Shown here: in pieces, positions 1 to 7,030 of the stretch
Position numbering within the stretch: the first letter of the stretch is position 1
How the letters are laid out: every line of letters begins with the position of its first letter
Assembly (NCBI GenBank): GCA_020028595.1
Contig: JAIBHQ010000052.1
Coordinates: 1-9,263 of the forward strand
Source: Nitrospirota bacterium
Lineage (GTDB): Bacteria; Nitrospirota; Nitrospiria; Nitrospirales; Nitrospiraceae
Direction: 5' to 3'
DNA length: 9,263 nt
Notes under the pieces: model-generated
The model's database searches: none
The model's input: the letters and a program-made list of their open reading frames with translations, nothing else
What the model was told of the DNA's origin: nothing
Position numbers and translations under genes: made by a program

Positions 1-2
1 AC

Positions 3-170
3 TTCGTCGCCTTCTCGAACCATTTTCACAACGTCGCGGGGCAGGTCTTCGTGTTCTTCGCGCTGACGGTCGCGGCCGCGGAGGTCGCGGTCGGCCTGGC
101 GATCATCATTGCCCTCTACCGCAGCAAGTCGAGCATCAACGTGGATGAGTTCCAGTTGATGAAGTGGTAA
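3..170 (+). CDS. nuoK: NADH-quinone oxidoreductase subunit K, C-terminal part (5' end outside window)
   Basis: This is the last 55 codons of NuoK, a small three-helix membrane subunit of complex I that contributes to proton translocation. The frame is open from the left edge and stops with TAA at 168-170. The visible peptide has the NuoK-typical helix [19 protein letters not shown], whose Glu (codon 81-83) corresponds to the conserved membrane glutamate of the last helix. It ends in a short polar tail, [11 protein letters not shown]. NuoK is usually about 100 residues, so roughly half lies upstream. Only 4 nt separate its stop from the nuoL start, as expected for a co-transcribed nuo operon. 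The identification rests on the motif plus the following nuoL, nuoM and nuoN genes. Confidence 0.93.
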   Translation, partial: FVAFSNHFHNVAGQVFVFFALTVAAAEVAVGLAIIIALYRSKSSINVDEFQLMKW

Positions 171-174
171 TGGC

Positions 175-2106
175 ATGGAATATACGCTGATTCCACTGCT
201 TCCCTTCGCCGCGTTTTTGATCCTGGGCCTGTTCGGCCACTGGATCAAGGACAAGGCGCACCTGGTCGCCGTGCCGGCTGTGGTGGTGTCGCTCATCCTG
301 TCGGTGCTGGCGTTCCTGCAAGTGGCGGGCGGGCACCAGACGACGATGCCGCTCTATACCTGGCTCACATCCGGCGACCTGCGCATCAGCCTCGGTATTT
401 CGATCGACCGCCTCACCGTCGCAATGCTGATTCTCGTCACCACCGTCAGCTCGCTCGTCCACATCTACACGATCGGCTACATGCAGGGCGAGAAGGGGTA
501 CGCGCGGTTCTTCGCCTACATCGCGCTCTTCACCTTCTCCATGCTGATGCTGGTGATGGCGGACAATTTCCTGCAACTGTTCGTCTTCTGGGAAGCCGTC
601 GGCCTCTGTTCCTATCTGCTCATCGGCCACTGGTACGAACGGCCATCGGCCTGCGCCGCGGCGACCAAGGCCTTCGTCGTCAACCGCGTCGGCGATTTCG
701 GATTCATGCTCGGCCTGCTGCTCGTCTGGTACAGCTTCGGCTCGCTGGAATACCGGCACGTCTTCGCGCAGGCCGCCGACTTCGCCGGCGAAACGATAAA
801 CCTTCTGCGCCCCTTTGGCGGAACGTGGGAAGTGTCCACCCTGACCCTGATATGCCTGCTCTTGTTCACCGGCGCGGTCGGCAAGTCGGCACAGGTGCCG
901 CTGCACGTCTGGCTGCCGGACGCGATGGAAGGCCCGACGCCGATCTCGGCCTTGATCCACGCCGCCACGATGGTGACCGCCGGCGTGTTCATGGTCGCGC
1001 GGCTCCATCCGCTCTACAACCTGTCGCCGATGGCCATGGACGTCGTGGCCGTCACCGGTGCCTTGACGATGGTGCTGGGAGCCACGATCGCGCTGACACA
1101 GACCGACATCAAGCGCGTCGTCGCCTACTCGACCGTCAGCCAGCTCGGCTACATGATGATGGCCTGCGGCCTGGGCGCCTACGCGGCCGGGATCTATCAT
1201 CTCCTGACGCACGGCGCGTTCAAGGCGCTGCTGTTCCTCGGTTGCGGCTCGGTGATCATCGCGCTGCACCACGAGCAGGACATGCGCCACATGGGCGGCC
1301 TCAAGGACAAACTGCCCGTCACCTACTGGACCTTCGTCATCGGCTCGCTGGCGCTGGCCGGCTTCCCGCTGACCGCCGGGTTCTTCAGCAAAGACGAGCT
1401 GCTCGTCTCCGCCTGGTCGTCCGGATCGTTGGGACAGGTTCTCACGGTGTTCGGCCTGCTGACCGCGCTCATGACGGCGTTTTACAGTTTCCGTCTCGTG
1501 TTCGTGACGTTCTGGGGCACCAATCGCGGTGGGACTCACGGGCACAGCCATGGACAGGGGCACGGCGCCACACACGACATTCATGAGCCCTCTCCAACGG
1601 TCACCGTCCCGCTGATCGTGCTGGCAATGCTGTCGGTGGCGGCCGGCTATTTCGGCATCTTCGAATTTCTCGCGCCGGCACTGCCCGGCCCGGCTGCGCA
1701 TGAAGTCGGCGTGCATCACGGCCCGGCCGCCACCATCATCATGATCGTGGCGACGTTCATGGGGCTCACCGGCATCGCCGCTGCCTATTATGTGTACGTG
1801 AAATCGCCCGGCCTGCCGGATCGTTTCGCACAGCAGTGGCAGCGGCTCTATCGCCTGTCCCTGAATAAATGGTTCGTGGACGAGGCCTACGACCGCACGG
1901 TGGTCCGTCCGACCTTCGCACTGGCCGATCAGTTATGGCGGCGGGTGGACGTGGCGGTCATCGACGGCGCCGTGAACGGCGTGGCCCGCGCCGTCGCCTG
2001 GTCGGGCTGGTTGATGCGGCTGTTCCAGAGCGGGCAGACGCAGCATTACGCGCTCGGCATGACGCTCGGCGCGGTTGTGATCTTAGGCGTGTACCTCCTC
2101 TTCTAG
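175..2106 (+). CDS. nuoL: NADH-quinone oxidoreductase subunit L (antiporter-like proton-pumping subunit)
   Basis: This 643-residue multi-pass membrane protein is the distal antiporter-like subunit of the complex I membrane arm. Family residues are visible: Glu140 in FWEAVGLCSYLLIG, Lys237 in GKSAQVPLHVWLPDAMEG followed by PTPISALIHAATMVTAG, Lys313 in TDIKRVVAYSTVSQLGYMM, and Lys406 in GFFSKDELL. These match the charged residues of the NuoL proton channels. The C-terminal part (from about residue 540: helix, amphipathic stretch, final helix) fits the long lateral helix plus TM16 of NuoL. Length is slightly above the E. coli protein (613). A His-rich loop lies at residues 454-471. The ATG at 175, four bases after nuoK, is the natural start. 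A heptamer-repeat spacer of 146 nt separates it from nuoM. The coding sequence shows no lesion. Confidence 0.97.
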   Translation: MEYTLIPLLPFAAFLILGLFGHWIKDKAHLVAVPAVVVSLILSVLAFLQVAGGHQTTMPLYTWLTSGDLRISLGISIDRLTVAMLILVTTVSSLVHIYTIGYMQGEKGYARFFAYIALFTFSMLMLVMADNFLQLFVFWEAVGLCSYLLIGHWYERPSACAAATKAFVVNRVGDFGFMLGLLLVWYSFGSLEYRHVFAQAADFAGETINLLRPFGGTWEVSTLTLICLLLFTGAVGKSAQVPLHVWLPDAMEGPTPISALIHAATMVTAGVFMVARLHPLYNLSPMAMDVVAVTGALTMVLGATIALTQTDIKRVVAYSTVSQLGYMMMACGLGAYAAGIYHLLTHGAFKALLFLGCGSVIIALHHEQDMRHMGGLKDKLPVTYWTFVIGSLALAGFPLTAGFFSKDELLVSAWSSGSLGQVLTVFGLLTALMTAFYSFRLVFVTFWGTNRGGTHGHSHGQGHGATHDIHEPSPTVTVPLIVLAMLSVAAGYFGIFEFLAPALPGPAAHEVGVHHGPAATIIMIVATFMGLTGIAAAYYVYVKSPGLPDRFAQQWQRLYRLSLNKWFVDEAYDRTVVRPTFALADQLWRRVDVAVIDGAVNGVARAVAWSGWLMRLFQSGQTQHYALGMTLGAVVILGVYLLF

Positions 2107-2110
2107 GAGC

Positions 2111-2235
2111 AGGCGATGGGTAATAGGCGATAGGCTATGGGTAGAGATGCGATGAAACGAAGGAACATCCCAGGGGTCAGTCTTGCCCATTGCCAATCAC
2201 CCATAGCCTATAGCCTGTTTTGCCTATTGCCTCTA
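2111..2235. repeat. Heptamer inverted-repeat element R1 (GCCYATN family) between nuoL and nuoM
   Basis: Degenerate 7-bp units are arranged as an imperfect inverted repeat. The left arm 2125-2142 (AGGCGATAGGCTATGGGT) is complementary to the right arm 2199-2216 (ACCCATAGCCTATAGCCT) at 17 of 18 positions, with a 56-nt spacer. On the right side, heptamers of the form GCCYATN can be read one after another: GCCCATT, GCCAATC, ACCCATA, GCCTATA, then GCCTATT, GCCTCTA. The same units recur at 3729-3807 and 8108-8182. There is no U-tract after the stem, so a classical intrinsic terminator is not supported. It resembles in style the heptanucleotide STRR repeats known from cyanobacteria. Function is unknown. 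Confidence 0.85.
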
Positions 2236-2239
2236 GCCC

Positions 2240-2243
2240 GGAG
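2240..2243 (+). promoter_or_regulatory. Ribosome binding site of nuoM
   Basis: GGAG lies 9 nt before the ATG at 2253, just downstream of repeat R1. It supports starting nuoM at 2253 rather than at an in-frame ATG at 2220, which would translate part of the repeat. Confidence 0.6.
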
Positions 2244-3728
2244 CGAAGCGAAATGAGTGACGTCATTCTCCAGACCGGCGGCTTCCCCTGGCTCACGACC
2301 ATCGTGTTCCTGCCGCTGGCCGGCGCGCTGCTGTTGATGCTTGTCAATAAGACGGCCCACCACACGATCCGATGGATCGCGCTGGCCGTGTCGATCTTTG
2401 ATCTCGTCCTGTCGCTGCCGCTCTGGTCCCTGTTCGATCCTGCCACGTCCCGCATGCAGTTTGTCGAACATGTCGCCTGGATGATATCGCCCCCGATCAC
2501 CTACAGCGTCGGCGTGGACGGCATCAGCCTCCCGCTGCTGCTGCTGACGACGTTCCTCACGCCCTTCTGCATCCTCTGCTCCTGGCGTGCCATCGAAACC
2601 CGCGTCAAGGAATTCATGGCCGTCCTCCTGATCATGGAAACCGCCATGCTGGGCGTCTTCGTCGCGCTGGACTTCGTGCTGTTCTATATTTTCTGGGAAG
2701 CGATGCTGATCCCGATGTACCTGCTCATCGGGGTCTGGGGCGGGCCGAACCGCCTGCAGCGTGCTGCTGCTGGTCGCGATCCTCGTGCTGTTTTTCCAGG
2801 GCGGGCAGACGTTCGACATTCTCCTGCTGAGCCGGGTCGAATACGCGCCGGCCCTGCAGAACTGGCTGTTCTGGGCCTTCTTTGCCGCCTTCGCCGTCAA
2901 GGTGCCGATGTGGCCGTTCCATACCTGGCTGCCGGACGCCCACGTCGAGGCGCCGACGGCAGGCAGCGTGCTCCTGGCCAGCGTGCTGCTCAAGATGGGC
3001 GCCTACGGTTTCCTGCGGTTCTCGCTGCCGATGCTGCCGGACGCCACCGCCGCCTTCACGCCGATCATGGTGACGCTCTCGCTGATCGCCATCATTTATG
3101 GCGCGTACATGGCGCTGGCGCAGGCCGATCTCAAAAAACTCATCGCCTATTCCAGCGTGAGCCACATGGGCTTCGTCACACTCGGCATCTTCGTGCTCAA
3201 CGCGCAGGGCATCGAAGGCGCCATCCTGCAAATGGTGAACCACGGCATCACGACCGGCGCGCTGTTCCTCTGCGTCGGCGCGATTTACGAGCGTACGCAC
3301 AGCCGCATGATCACCGACAACACGGGGCTGGCCAATCCCATGCCGCGCTACGCGACGGTCCTCGTCATCTTCACACTCTCGTCTCTTGGACTGCCCGGCA
3401 CGAACAGCTTCGTCGGCGAATTTCTCGTGCTCGTCGGTACGTTCTTCTGGAGCAAGTGGATCGCCGCAGTCGCGTCGCTGGGCATTATTTTAGCCGCCGC
3501 CTATCTCCTCTGGATGCTGCAGCGCGTGGCTTTCGGCGTCCCGAACGCCGCCCATGCATCACACCTCCATGATCTGAACCTGCGCGAGATGATCACCATG
3601 ACGCCGCTCGTCGTCCTGGTGTTCTGGATCGGATTTTTCCCGAACCCGCTGCTCATGAAAATGCATGCAAGCGTGAACGCTCTCATCGAGCACGTGGATA
3701 CGGAAGAGCTTGAAGTCGCGCAGACGCG

Positions 3729-3807
3729 AGGCAATAGGCACGAGGCAATAGGCGATAGGGAAGAAAGTCCGACCCATAGCCCATCGCCCCTCGCCTCTAG
3801 CCTCGAA
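3729..3807. repeat. Heptamer inverted-repeat element R2 inside the 3' end of nuoM
   Basis: This second member of the GCCYATN heptamer family has units with CRATRGG character on the left half (GAGGCAATAGGC and GGCGATAGGG) and their complement on the right half (CCCATAG, CCCATCG, CCCCTCG, CCTCTAG). The halves are separated by a short spacer around AAGAAAGTCCGA. The arms match in heptamer register rather than base by base. It lies within the nuoM reading frame and contributes most of the last 35 residues. It ends about 13 nt before the nuoN ribosome binding site. Confidence 0.8.
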
Positions 3808-3819
3808 CCTCAAACCCGC

Positions 3820-3823
3820 GAGG
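3820..3823 (+). promoter_or_regulatory. Ribosome binding site of nuoN within the nuoM tail
   Basis: GAGG lies 7 nt before the nuoN ATG at 3831. It falls just downstream of repeat R2 and inside the last nuoM codons, consistent with translational coupling through the ATGA overlap. Confidence 0.6.
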
Positions 3824-3830
3824 TCGGACC

Positions 3831-5309
3831 ATGACTCTTCCCTTGTCCGACCTCGTCGCCATCCTTCCCGAACTGATCGTGATCGGCGCGGCCTGTCTCG
3901 TGTTTGCCCTTGACCCGCTCACACCCCCGTCGCGCAAGGACTGGCTGGCATGGTTCAGCGTGGCCGCGCTGGCCGCCTGCGCATACCTCACCGTCTCGCG
4001 GATGGACACATCGGTTTCGGCCTTCAGCAATCTGGTCATTCTCGATCCCTTCGCCGGCTTCTGGAAGCTGCTGCTCTACGGCGTCACCGGCTTTACCATT
4101 CTCTTGTCCCTCGCCTATTTGAAAGCCGAGCGGCTCAACCTGGGCGAGTATTACGGCTTCATCCTGCTCTCGCTCGTCGGCATGATGGTCATGGTCTCGG
4201 CCGCCGACCTGCTCACCATCTACCTCGGCATGGAGCTGATGTCGCTGTCGCTCTACGTGCTGGCCGGTTTCAAGCGGTTCGAGGCCCGCTCGCTCGAAGC
4301 TGCGGCAAAATATTTTGTCCTCGGCGCCTTCTCGTCCGGCATGATGCTCTACGGCATCTCCCTGCTCTACGGCGCATCCGGCAGTACCCGCCTCTCGGCC
4401 ATCGCCGTGGCCGTCACGACCCGCGGCCTGGACGATCCGATGCTGACCCTCGCCATGATCCTGCTGATTGTCGGCTTCGGATTCAAAATCGCCGCCGTGC
4501 CGTTCCACATGTGGACGCCGGACGTGTACGAAGGCTCCCCGACATCGGTGACGGCCTTCATGGCCGTCGCCTCGAAGGCCGCCAGCTTCGCCGCGTTCCT
4601 GCGCGTGTTCCTGGAGGGTCTGGGCGGATTGAAAGCCAACTGGTACGTGCTGTTCCTGATCCTCTGCCTCGCCACGCTGGCTCTCGGCAACGTCGTCGCC
4701 ATCGTGCAGACCAACATCAAGCGGATGCTCGCCTACTCGAGCATCGCCAACGCCGGCTACGCGCTCATCGGCGTCGTGGTTTCCGGCTACGTGCCGGCGG
4801 ACCGGGCCGCGCAGGCGTTCGGCCTCTCCAGCGTCATGCTCTATCTGACCATCTATGCCTTTATGACTCTCGGCGCCTTCGCCGTGATCGCGATGCTCAG
4901 GAAAGGCGGCGTCGAGGGCGACGAGATCAAAGACTATGCGGGGCTGGCTAAACGGCAACCAGTGGCTGCCTTCCTGATGCTGGCCTTCATGGCGTCCCTG
5001 GCCGGCATCCCGCCGACCGCCGGATTCATCGGCAAGTTTTATCTGTTCATGGCGGCAGTGAAAGCCGATCTGGCCTGGCTCGCGGTCGTGGGCGTGCTGT
5101 TCGCCGCCGTCTCGGCCTATTACTACCTGCGCGTCGTGATGGTCATGTACATGCAGGAGCCGGAAGCCGCGGGCGTCGAGTCCCGGCTCATGACTTCGCC
5201 GGTCCTGGCAGTCGCGCTGGCCTGCGCATTCGCCGGCGTGCTGGTTTTCGGCCTCTATCCCAACCCTCTCGTGTCGTTCGCCACCCAGGCCATCCTGGTC
5301 TTGAAGTAG
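3831..5309 (+). CDS. nuoN: NADH-quinone oxidoreductase subunit N
   Basis: This 492-residue multi-pass membrane protein is the third antiporter-like subunit of complex I and has the expected length for NuoN (about 480-490). Family landmarks in order are Glu135 in YLGMELMSLSLYVLAGF, Lys219 in GFGFKIAAVPFHMWTPDVYEGSP, Lys297 in QTNIKRMLAYSSIANAGYALIG, and Lys402 in PPTAGFIGKFYLF. These correspond to the key charged residues of the NuoN half-channels. The gene starts at an ATG overlapping the nuoM stop by four bases, with GAGG seven bases upstream. It is the last nuo gene here, and yihY follows after 35 nt. No lesion is visible, unlike the neighbouring nuoM. Confidence 0.97.
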   Translation: MTLPLSDLVAILPELIVIGAACLVFALDPLTPPSRKDWLAWFSVAALAACAYLTVSRMDTSVSAFSNLVILDPFAGFWKLLLYGVTGFTILLSLAYLKAERLNLGEYYGFILLSLVGMMVMVSAADLLTIYLGMELMSLSLYVLAGFKRFEARSLEAAAKYFVLGAFSSGMMLYGISLLYGASGSTRLSAIAVAVTTRGLDDPMLTLAMILLIVGFGFKIAAVPFHMWTPDVYEGSPTSVTAFMAVASKAASFAAFLRVFLEGLGGLKANWYVLFLILCLATLALGNVVAIVQTNIKRMLAYSSIANAGYALIGVVVSGYVPADRAAQAFGLSSVMLYLTIYAFMTLGAFAVIAMLRKGGVEGDEIKDYAGLAKRQPVAAFLMLAFMASLAGIPPTAGFIGKFYLFMAAVKADLAWLAVVGVLFAAVSAYYYLRVVMVMYMQEPEAAGVESRLMTSPVLAVALACAFAGVLVFGLYPNPLVSFATQAILVLK

Positions 5310-5344
5310 GACGACGGTCACAGGCACAGCCGGAAGAACATCCC

Positions 5345-6193
5345 ATGAAAGCCTTCTGGACCACCGTTGTGACGTTTGTCCGGGCGCTGTTCGGCGCGTT
5401 CGCCGACTTTCGGCGTCTGGGCTGTCTCAGCCTCGCGGCCTCCCTGTCGTTCTTCACGCTGCTCTCATTTTTCCCGATGATCGGCCTGCTCCTCTACGCC
5501 ATCAGCTTTTTCGTCAACCGGGACGTCATCTGGTTCCAGTTTCTCATCAACTTCTTCCAGGGATTCCTGCCGGGGTTGGGCGCCACGCTGGCCGAGGAGG
5601 TGCGGCATGTGGCGAACGAGCAGATCGTGGGCTGGATCGGGCTGCTCGCCTTCTTCTGGTTCAGCGGGCTGGTCTTCTATGAAGTGGACTATGCCGTCAA
5701 CGTCGTGTTCGGAACGGCGCGCACGAGAAATGCGCTCATCTCGACCCTGATGTCCGTGGCGTTGATGGGCTTCGTGCTGGCGCTGATGATCGTGTCGTAC
5801 GTGATCACCCAGGTCTCGGATGTGATCGTCTCGTACGCGCCCCGGATGGGCGGCATCGACGTCATGGCCGTCGTCGCCAATCAGTTTCTCCTGGGCTATG
5901 CCCTGCCGTTCGCATTCATTCTCGTGACCGTGACGTGCATCTACCGCTACCTGCCGCAAAAACGCCCGACGTGGCAACAGGCTGCAGGGGGCGGGCTGGT
6001 GCTGGCCCTGCTGTGGGAGCTTGCCAAGCATTTCTTCAGCACCAATGTGCAGGACGTGATCGTCTACTACGACCGGATGTATGGGTCGCTGCTCGTCGTC
6101 GTGATGTTCCTGTTGTGGGTCTACTATTCGGCTTCACTCTTCCTCTATGGCGCAGCCGTCGTCCATCGACTCCAACAAGTGAGTGAAAAGTAA
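5345..6193 (+). CDS. yihY: YihY/BrkB-family inner-membrane protein
   Basis: This 282-residue protein has about six predicted membrane helices and the family hallmarks of YihY/BrkB (once misnamed RNase BN). The N-terminal amphipathic part is followed by LAASLSFFTLLSFFPM (residues 31-46). The middle contains WIGLLAFFWFSGLVFYEVDYAVNVVFG, and late in the protein are YRYLPQKRPTWQQAAGGG and YYDRMYGSLLVVVMFLLWVYYSASLFLYGA. The molecular function of the family is not settled; a transport or envelope role is usually assumed. A GGAAG sequence lies about 9 nt before the ATG. The 35-nt gap after nuoN suggests read-through from the nuo operon. The last codons (VSEK, stop at 6191-6193) already lie in the left arm of repeat R4, so the extreme C-terminus may have been altered by the repeat. 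Confidence 0.92.
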   Translation: MKAFWTTVVTFVRALFGAFADFRRLGCLSLAASLSFFTLLSFFPMIGLLLYAISFFVNRDVIWFQFLINFFQGFLPGLGATLAEEVRHVANEQIVGWIGLLAFFWFSGLVFYEVDYAVNVVFGTARTRNALISTLMSVALMGFVLALMIVSYVITQVSDVIVSYAPRMGGIDVMAVVANQFLLGYALPFAFILVTVTCIYRYLPQKRPTWQQAAGGGLVLALLWELAKHFFSTNVQDVIVYYDRMYGSLLVVVMFLLWVYYSASLFLYGAAVVHRLQQVSEK

Positions 6194-6285
6194 AAGGTAA
6201 AAAGCGAGGTATCTCCATTAGGCTTTTGTTTCCCGACTTCACTCTGTACCTTTCACTATTAACTTTTCACTTTTTACTTTCTGCA
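6185..6285. repeat. Heptamer inverted-repeat element R4 (NACTTTT family) after yihY
   Basis: This has the same architecture as R1-R3 but a different, AT-rich heptamer. Left arm 6186-6204 (AAAAGTAAAAGGTAAAAAG) pairs with right arm 6263-6281 (CTTTTCACTTTTTACTTTC): 16 Watson-Crick pairs, one G-U and two mismatches over 19, with a 58-nt spacer. The right half reads as consecutive 7-mers TACCTTT, CACTATT, AACTTTT, CACTTTT, TACTTTC. It begins inside the last yihY codons and ends just before the candidate promoter of the deacetylase gene. Its low GC contrasts with the surrounding genes. Confidence 0.8.
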
Positions 6286-6295
6286 TAGGTATACT
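6266..6295 (+). promoter_or_regulatory. Candidate leaderless promoter of the polysaccharide deacetylase gene
   Basis: TATACT at 6290-6295 is a good -10 match (5 of 6) and lies exactly 6 nt before the ATG at 6302, so transcription would start at or next to the start codon. A weak -35, TTCACT (6266-6271, 4 of 6), lies 18 nt upstream inside the right arm of repeat R4. No strong ribosome binding site precedes the ATG, only AGGT at 6287-6290. The evidence is positional only. Confidence 0.35.
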
Positions 6296-6301
6296 CTCGG
6301 T

Positions 6302-7030
6302 ATGTCCATTCGGCTGTTGCACGCCACGCTTGCCGTCATGACCGGCCTCTTCAGCCTCATGCTGTTCTCCGGGGATGGAGCTGCGCAAGTCATCCGGAGC
6401 GGGGCGCCGAGTTGCCAGGCCGTGGCCTTGACGTTCGATCTCTGCCCCGTACGGCAGGGAACCGGCTACGACGCCGAACTCATCGACTACCTGATCGAGC
6501 ACAGGATCCCCGCCACCTTCTTCGCCTCCGGCCGCTGGATCAACAAACACGATCCTGAAATGAAAAAACTATTGTCGGTCCCTTTCTTTGAAATGGGTAC
6601 GCACGGGCAGGTTCATGCTCATCTGGCGACACTGGATGAAGAAGCTCAGCGGGCGGAAATTATCACTGCCGTGGATCGTGTGAAAACACGCTACGGACTG
6701 ACCGCGCCGTTATTCCGTCCGCCCTACGGCGAATTCAACGATGTGACGGTCGAGATCGTCAGGAAGCTTGGCTTGCAGTTCATTCTCTGGAACGTCGTAT
6801 CGGGCGATCCCGATCCGTCGCTCCCGACAGACAAGATGCTGACGCACCTGACCGCATCCACTCGCGGAGGCGGCATGATCGTGTTTCACGCGAACGGCAA
6901 AGGGAAGCACACCCGCGAGGTCGTGGAGACGCTCACACAGGAGTTCTTTCCAAAACAGGGACTCAAGCCGGTCACTGTGACGGAGCTGCTATCGTGCGTC
7001 CCGCAGGGCCGTAACCCGCATGATCCATGA
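6302..7030 (+). CDS. Secreted polysaccharide deacetylase (NodB homology domain, carbohydrate esterase 4-like)
   Basis: The 242-residue protein begins with a signal peptide (basic SIRLLH, hydrophobic core to about residue 23, cleavage near GAA-QV around 28). The NodB-type domain follows: motif 1 LTFD (Asp46, the expected catalytic base), motif 2 GTHGQVHAHL (His101 and His105, metal ligands), motif 3 FRPPYG (139-143), and motif 5 MIVFHANG (His196). Such enzymes remove N- or O-acetyl groups from cell-wall or exopolysaccharide sugars. Motif 1 is unusual: the second Asp, normally a metal ligand in TFDDG, is replaced (TFDLCP). This points to a divergent subfamily in which a nearby acid such as Asp57 in GYDAELIDYL could compensate, which is inference. 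Substrate is unknown. The last codons and stop (NPHDP, TGA at 7028-7030) lie in the left terminal repeat of the element at 7011-7227. Confidence 0.88.
   Translation: MSIRLLHATLAVMTGLFSLMLFSGDGAAQVIRSGAPSCQAVALTFDLCPVRQGTGYDAELIDYLIEHRIPATFFASGRWINKHDPEMKKLLSVPFFEMGTHGQVHAHLATLDEEAQRAEIITAVDRVKTRYGLTAPLFRPPYGEFNDVTVEIVRKLGLQFILWNVVSGDPDPSLPTDKMLTHLTASTRGGGMIVFHANGKGKHTREVVETLTQEFFPKQGLKPVTVTELLSCVPQGRNPHDP

Larger units (their letters stand above)
2253..3834 (+). pseudogene. nuoM: NADH-quinone oxidoreductase subunit M, frameshifted by an internal deletion
   Basis: NuoM is an antiporter-like proton-pumping subunit of complex I. Codons 2253-2756 give a normal N-terminal part (168 residues) including Glu149 in IFWEAMLIPMYLLIG and ending GGPNRL. 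The rest of NuoM continues in the next frame from 2758 as SVLLLVAILVLFFQGGQTFDI, followed by FAVKVPMWPFHTWLPDAHVEAP (Lys229 in restored numbering) and DLKKLIAYSSVSHMGFV. Family NuoM proteins have about 13 residues between these blocks (a YAAIKFFLYTLAG-like start of a helix). Restoring 38 nt gives exactly 540 codons. As written, translation would leave the NuoM frame after residue 168 and stop at 3572 with 271 wrong residues. Both halves are otherwise well conserved, so the lesion is recent or an assembly/sequencing error. The C-terminal tail is encoded by repeat R2, and the stop overlaps the nuoN start by 4 nt (ATGA). Confidence 0.88.

Noticed and set aside
136..1719. Long open frame on the minus strand opposite nuoL (about 527 codons)
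   Set aside because: Its product is Arg/His/Gln/Glu-rich, without recognisable domains, as expected for the antisense of a high-GC membrane protein gene. nuoL on the + strand is unambiguous.
2111..2235. CRISPR-like array
   Set aside because: Units are only 7 bp, degenerate and in both orientations, with no regular spacers and no cas genes.
2754..2759. CTGCAG (PstI site) exactly at the nuoM deletion junction, suggesting a cloning artefact
   Set aside because: CTGCAG also occurs elsewhere in the window (for example near 2855, 3517, 5982 and 7401), so its presence here is not informative.
3810..5327. Long open frame on the minus strand opposite nuoN (about 505 codons)
   Set aside because: The same composition artefact, and it spans the whole of a clearly real nuoN gene and a repeat.
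6185..6285. R4 as a classical intrinsic terminator for the nuo-yihY transcript
   Set aside because: The stem is AT-rich with a 58-nt loop, and no GC-rich hairpin followed by a T-run is present. R1 and R3 likewise lack the T-tract.
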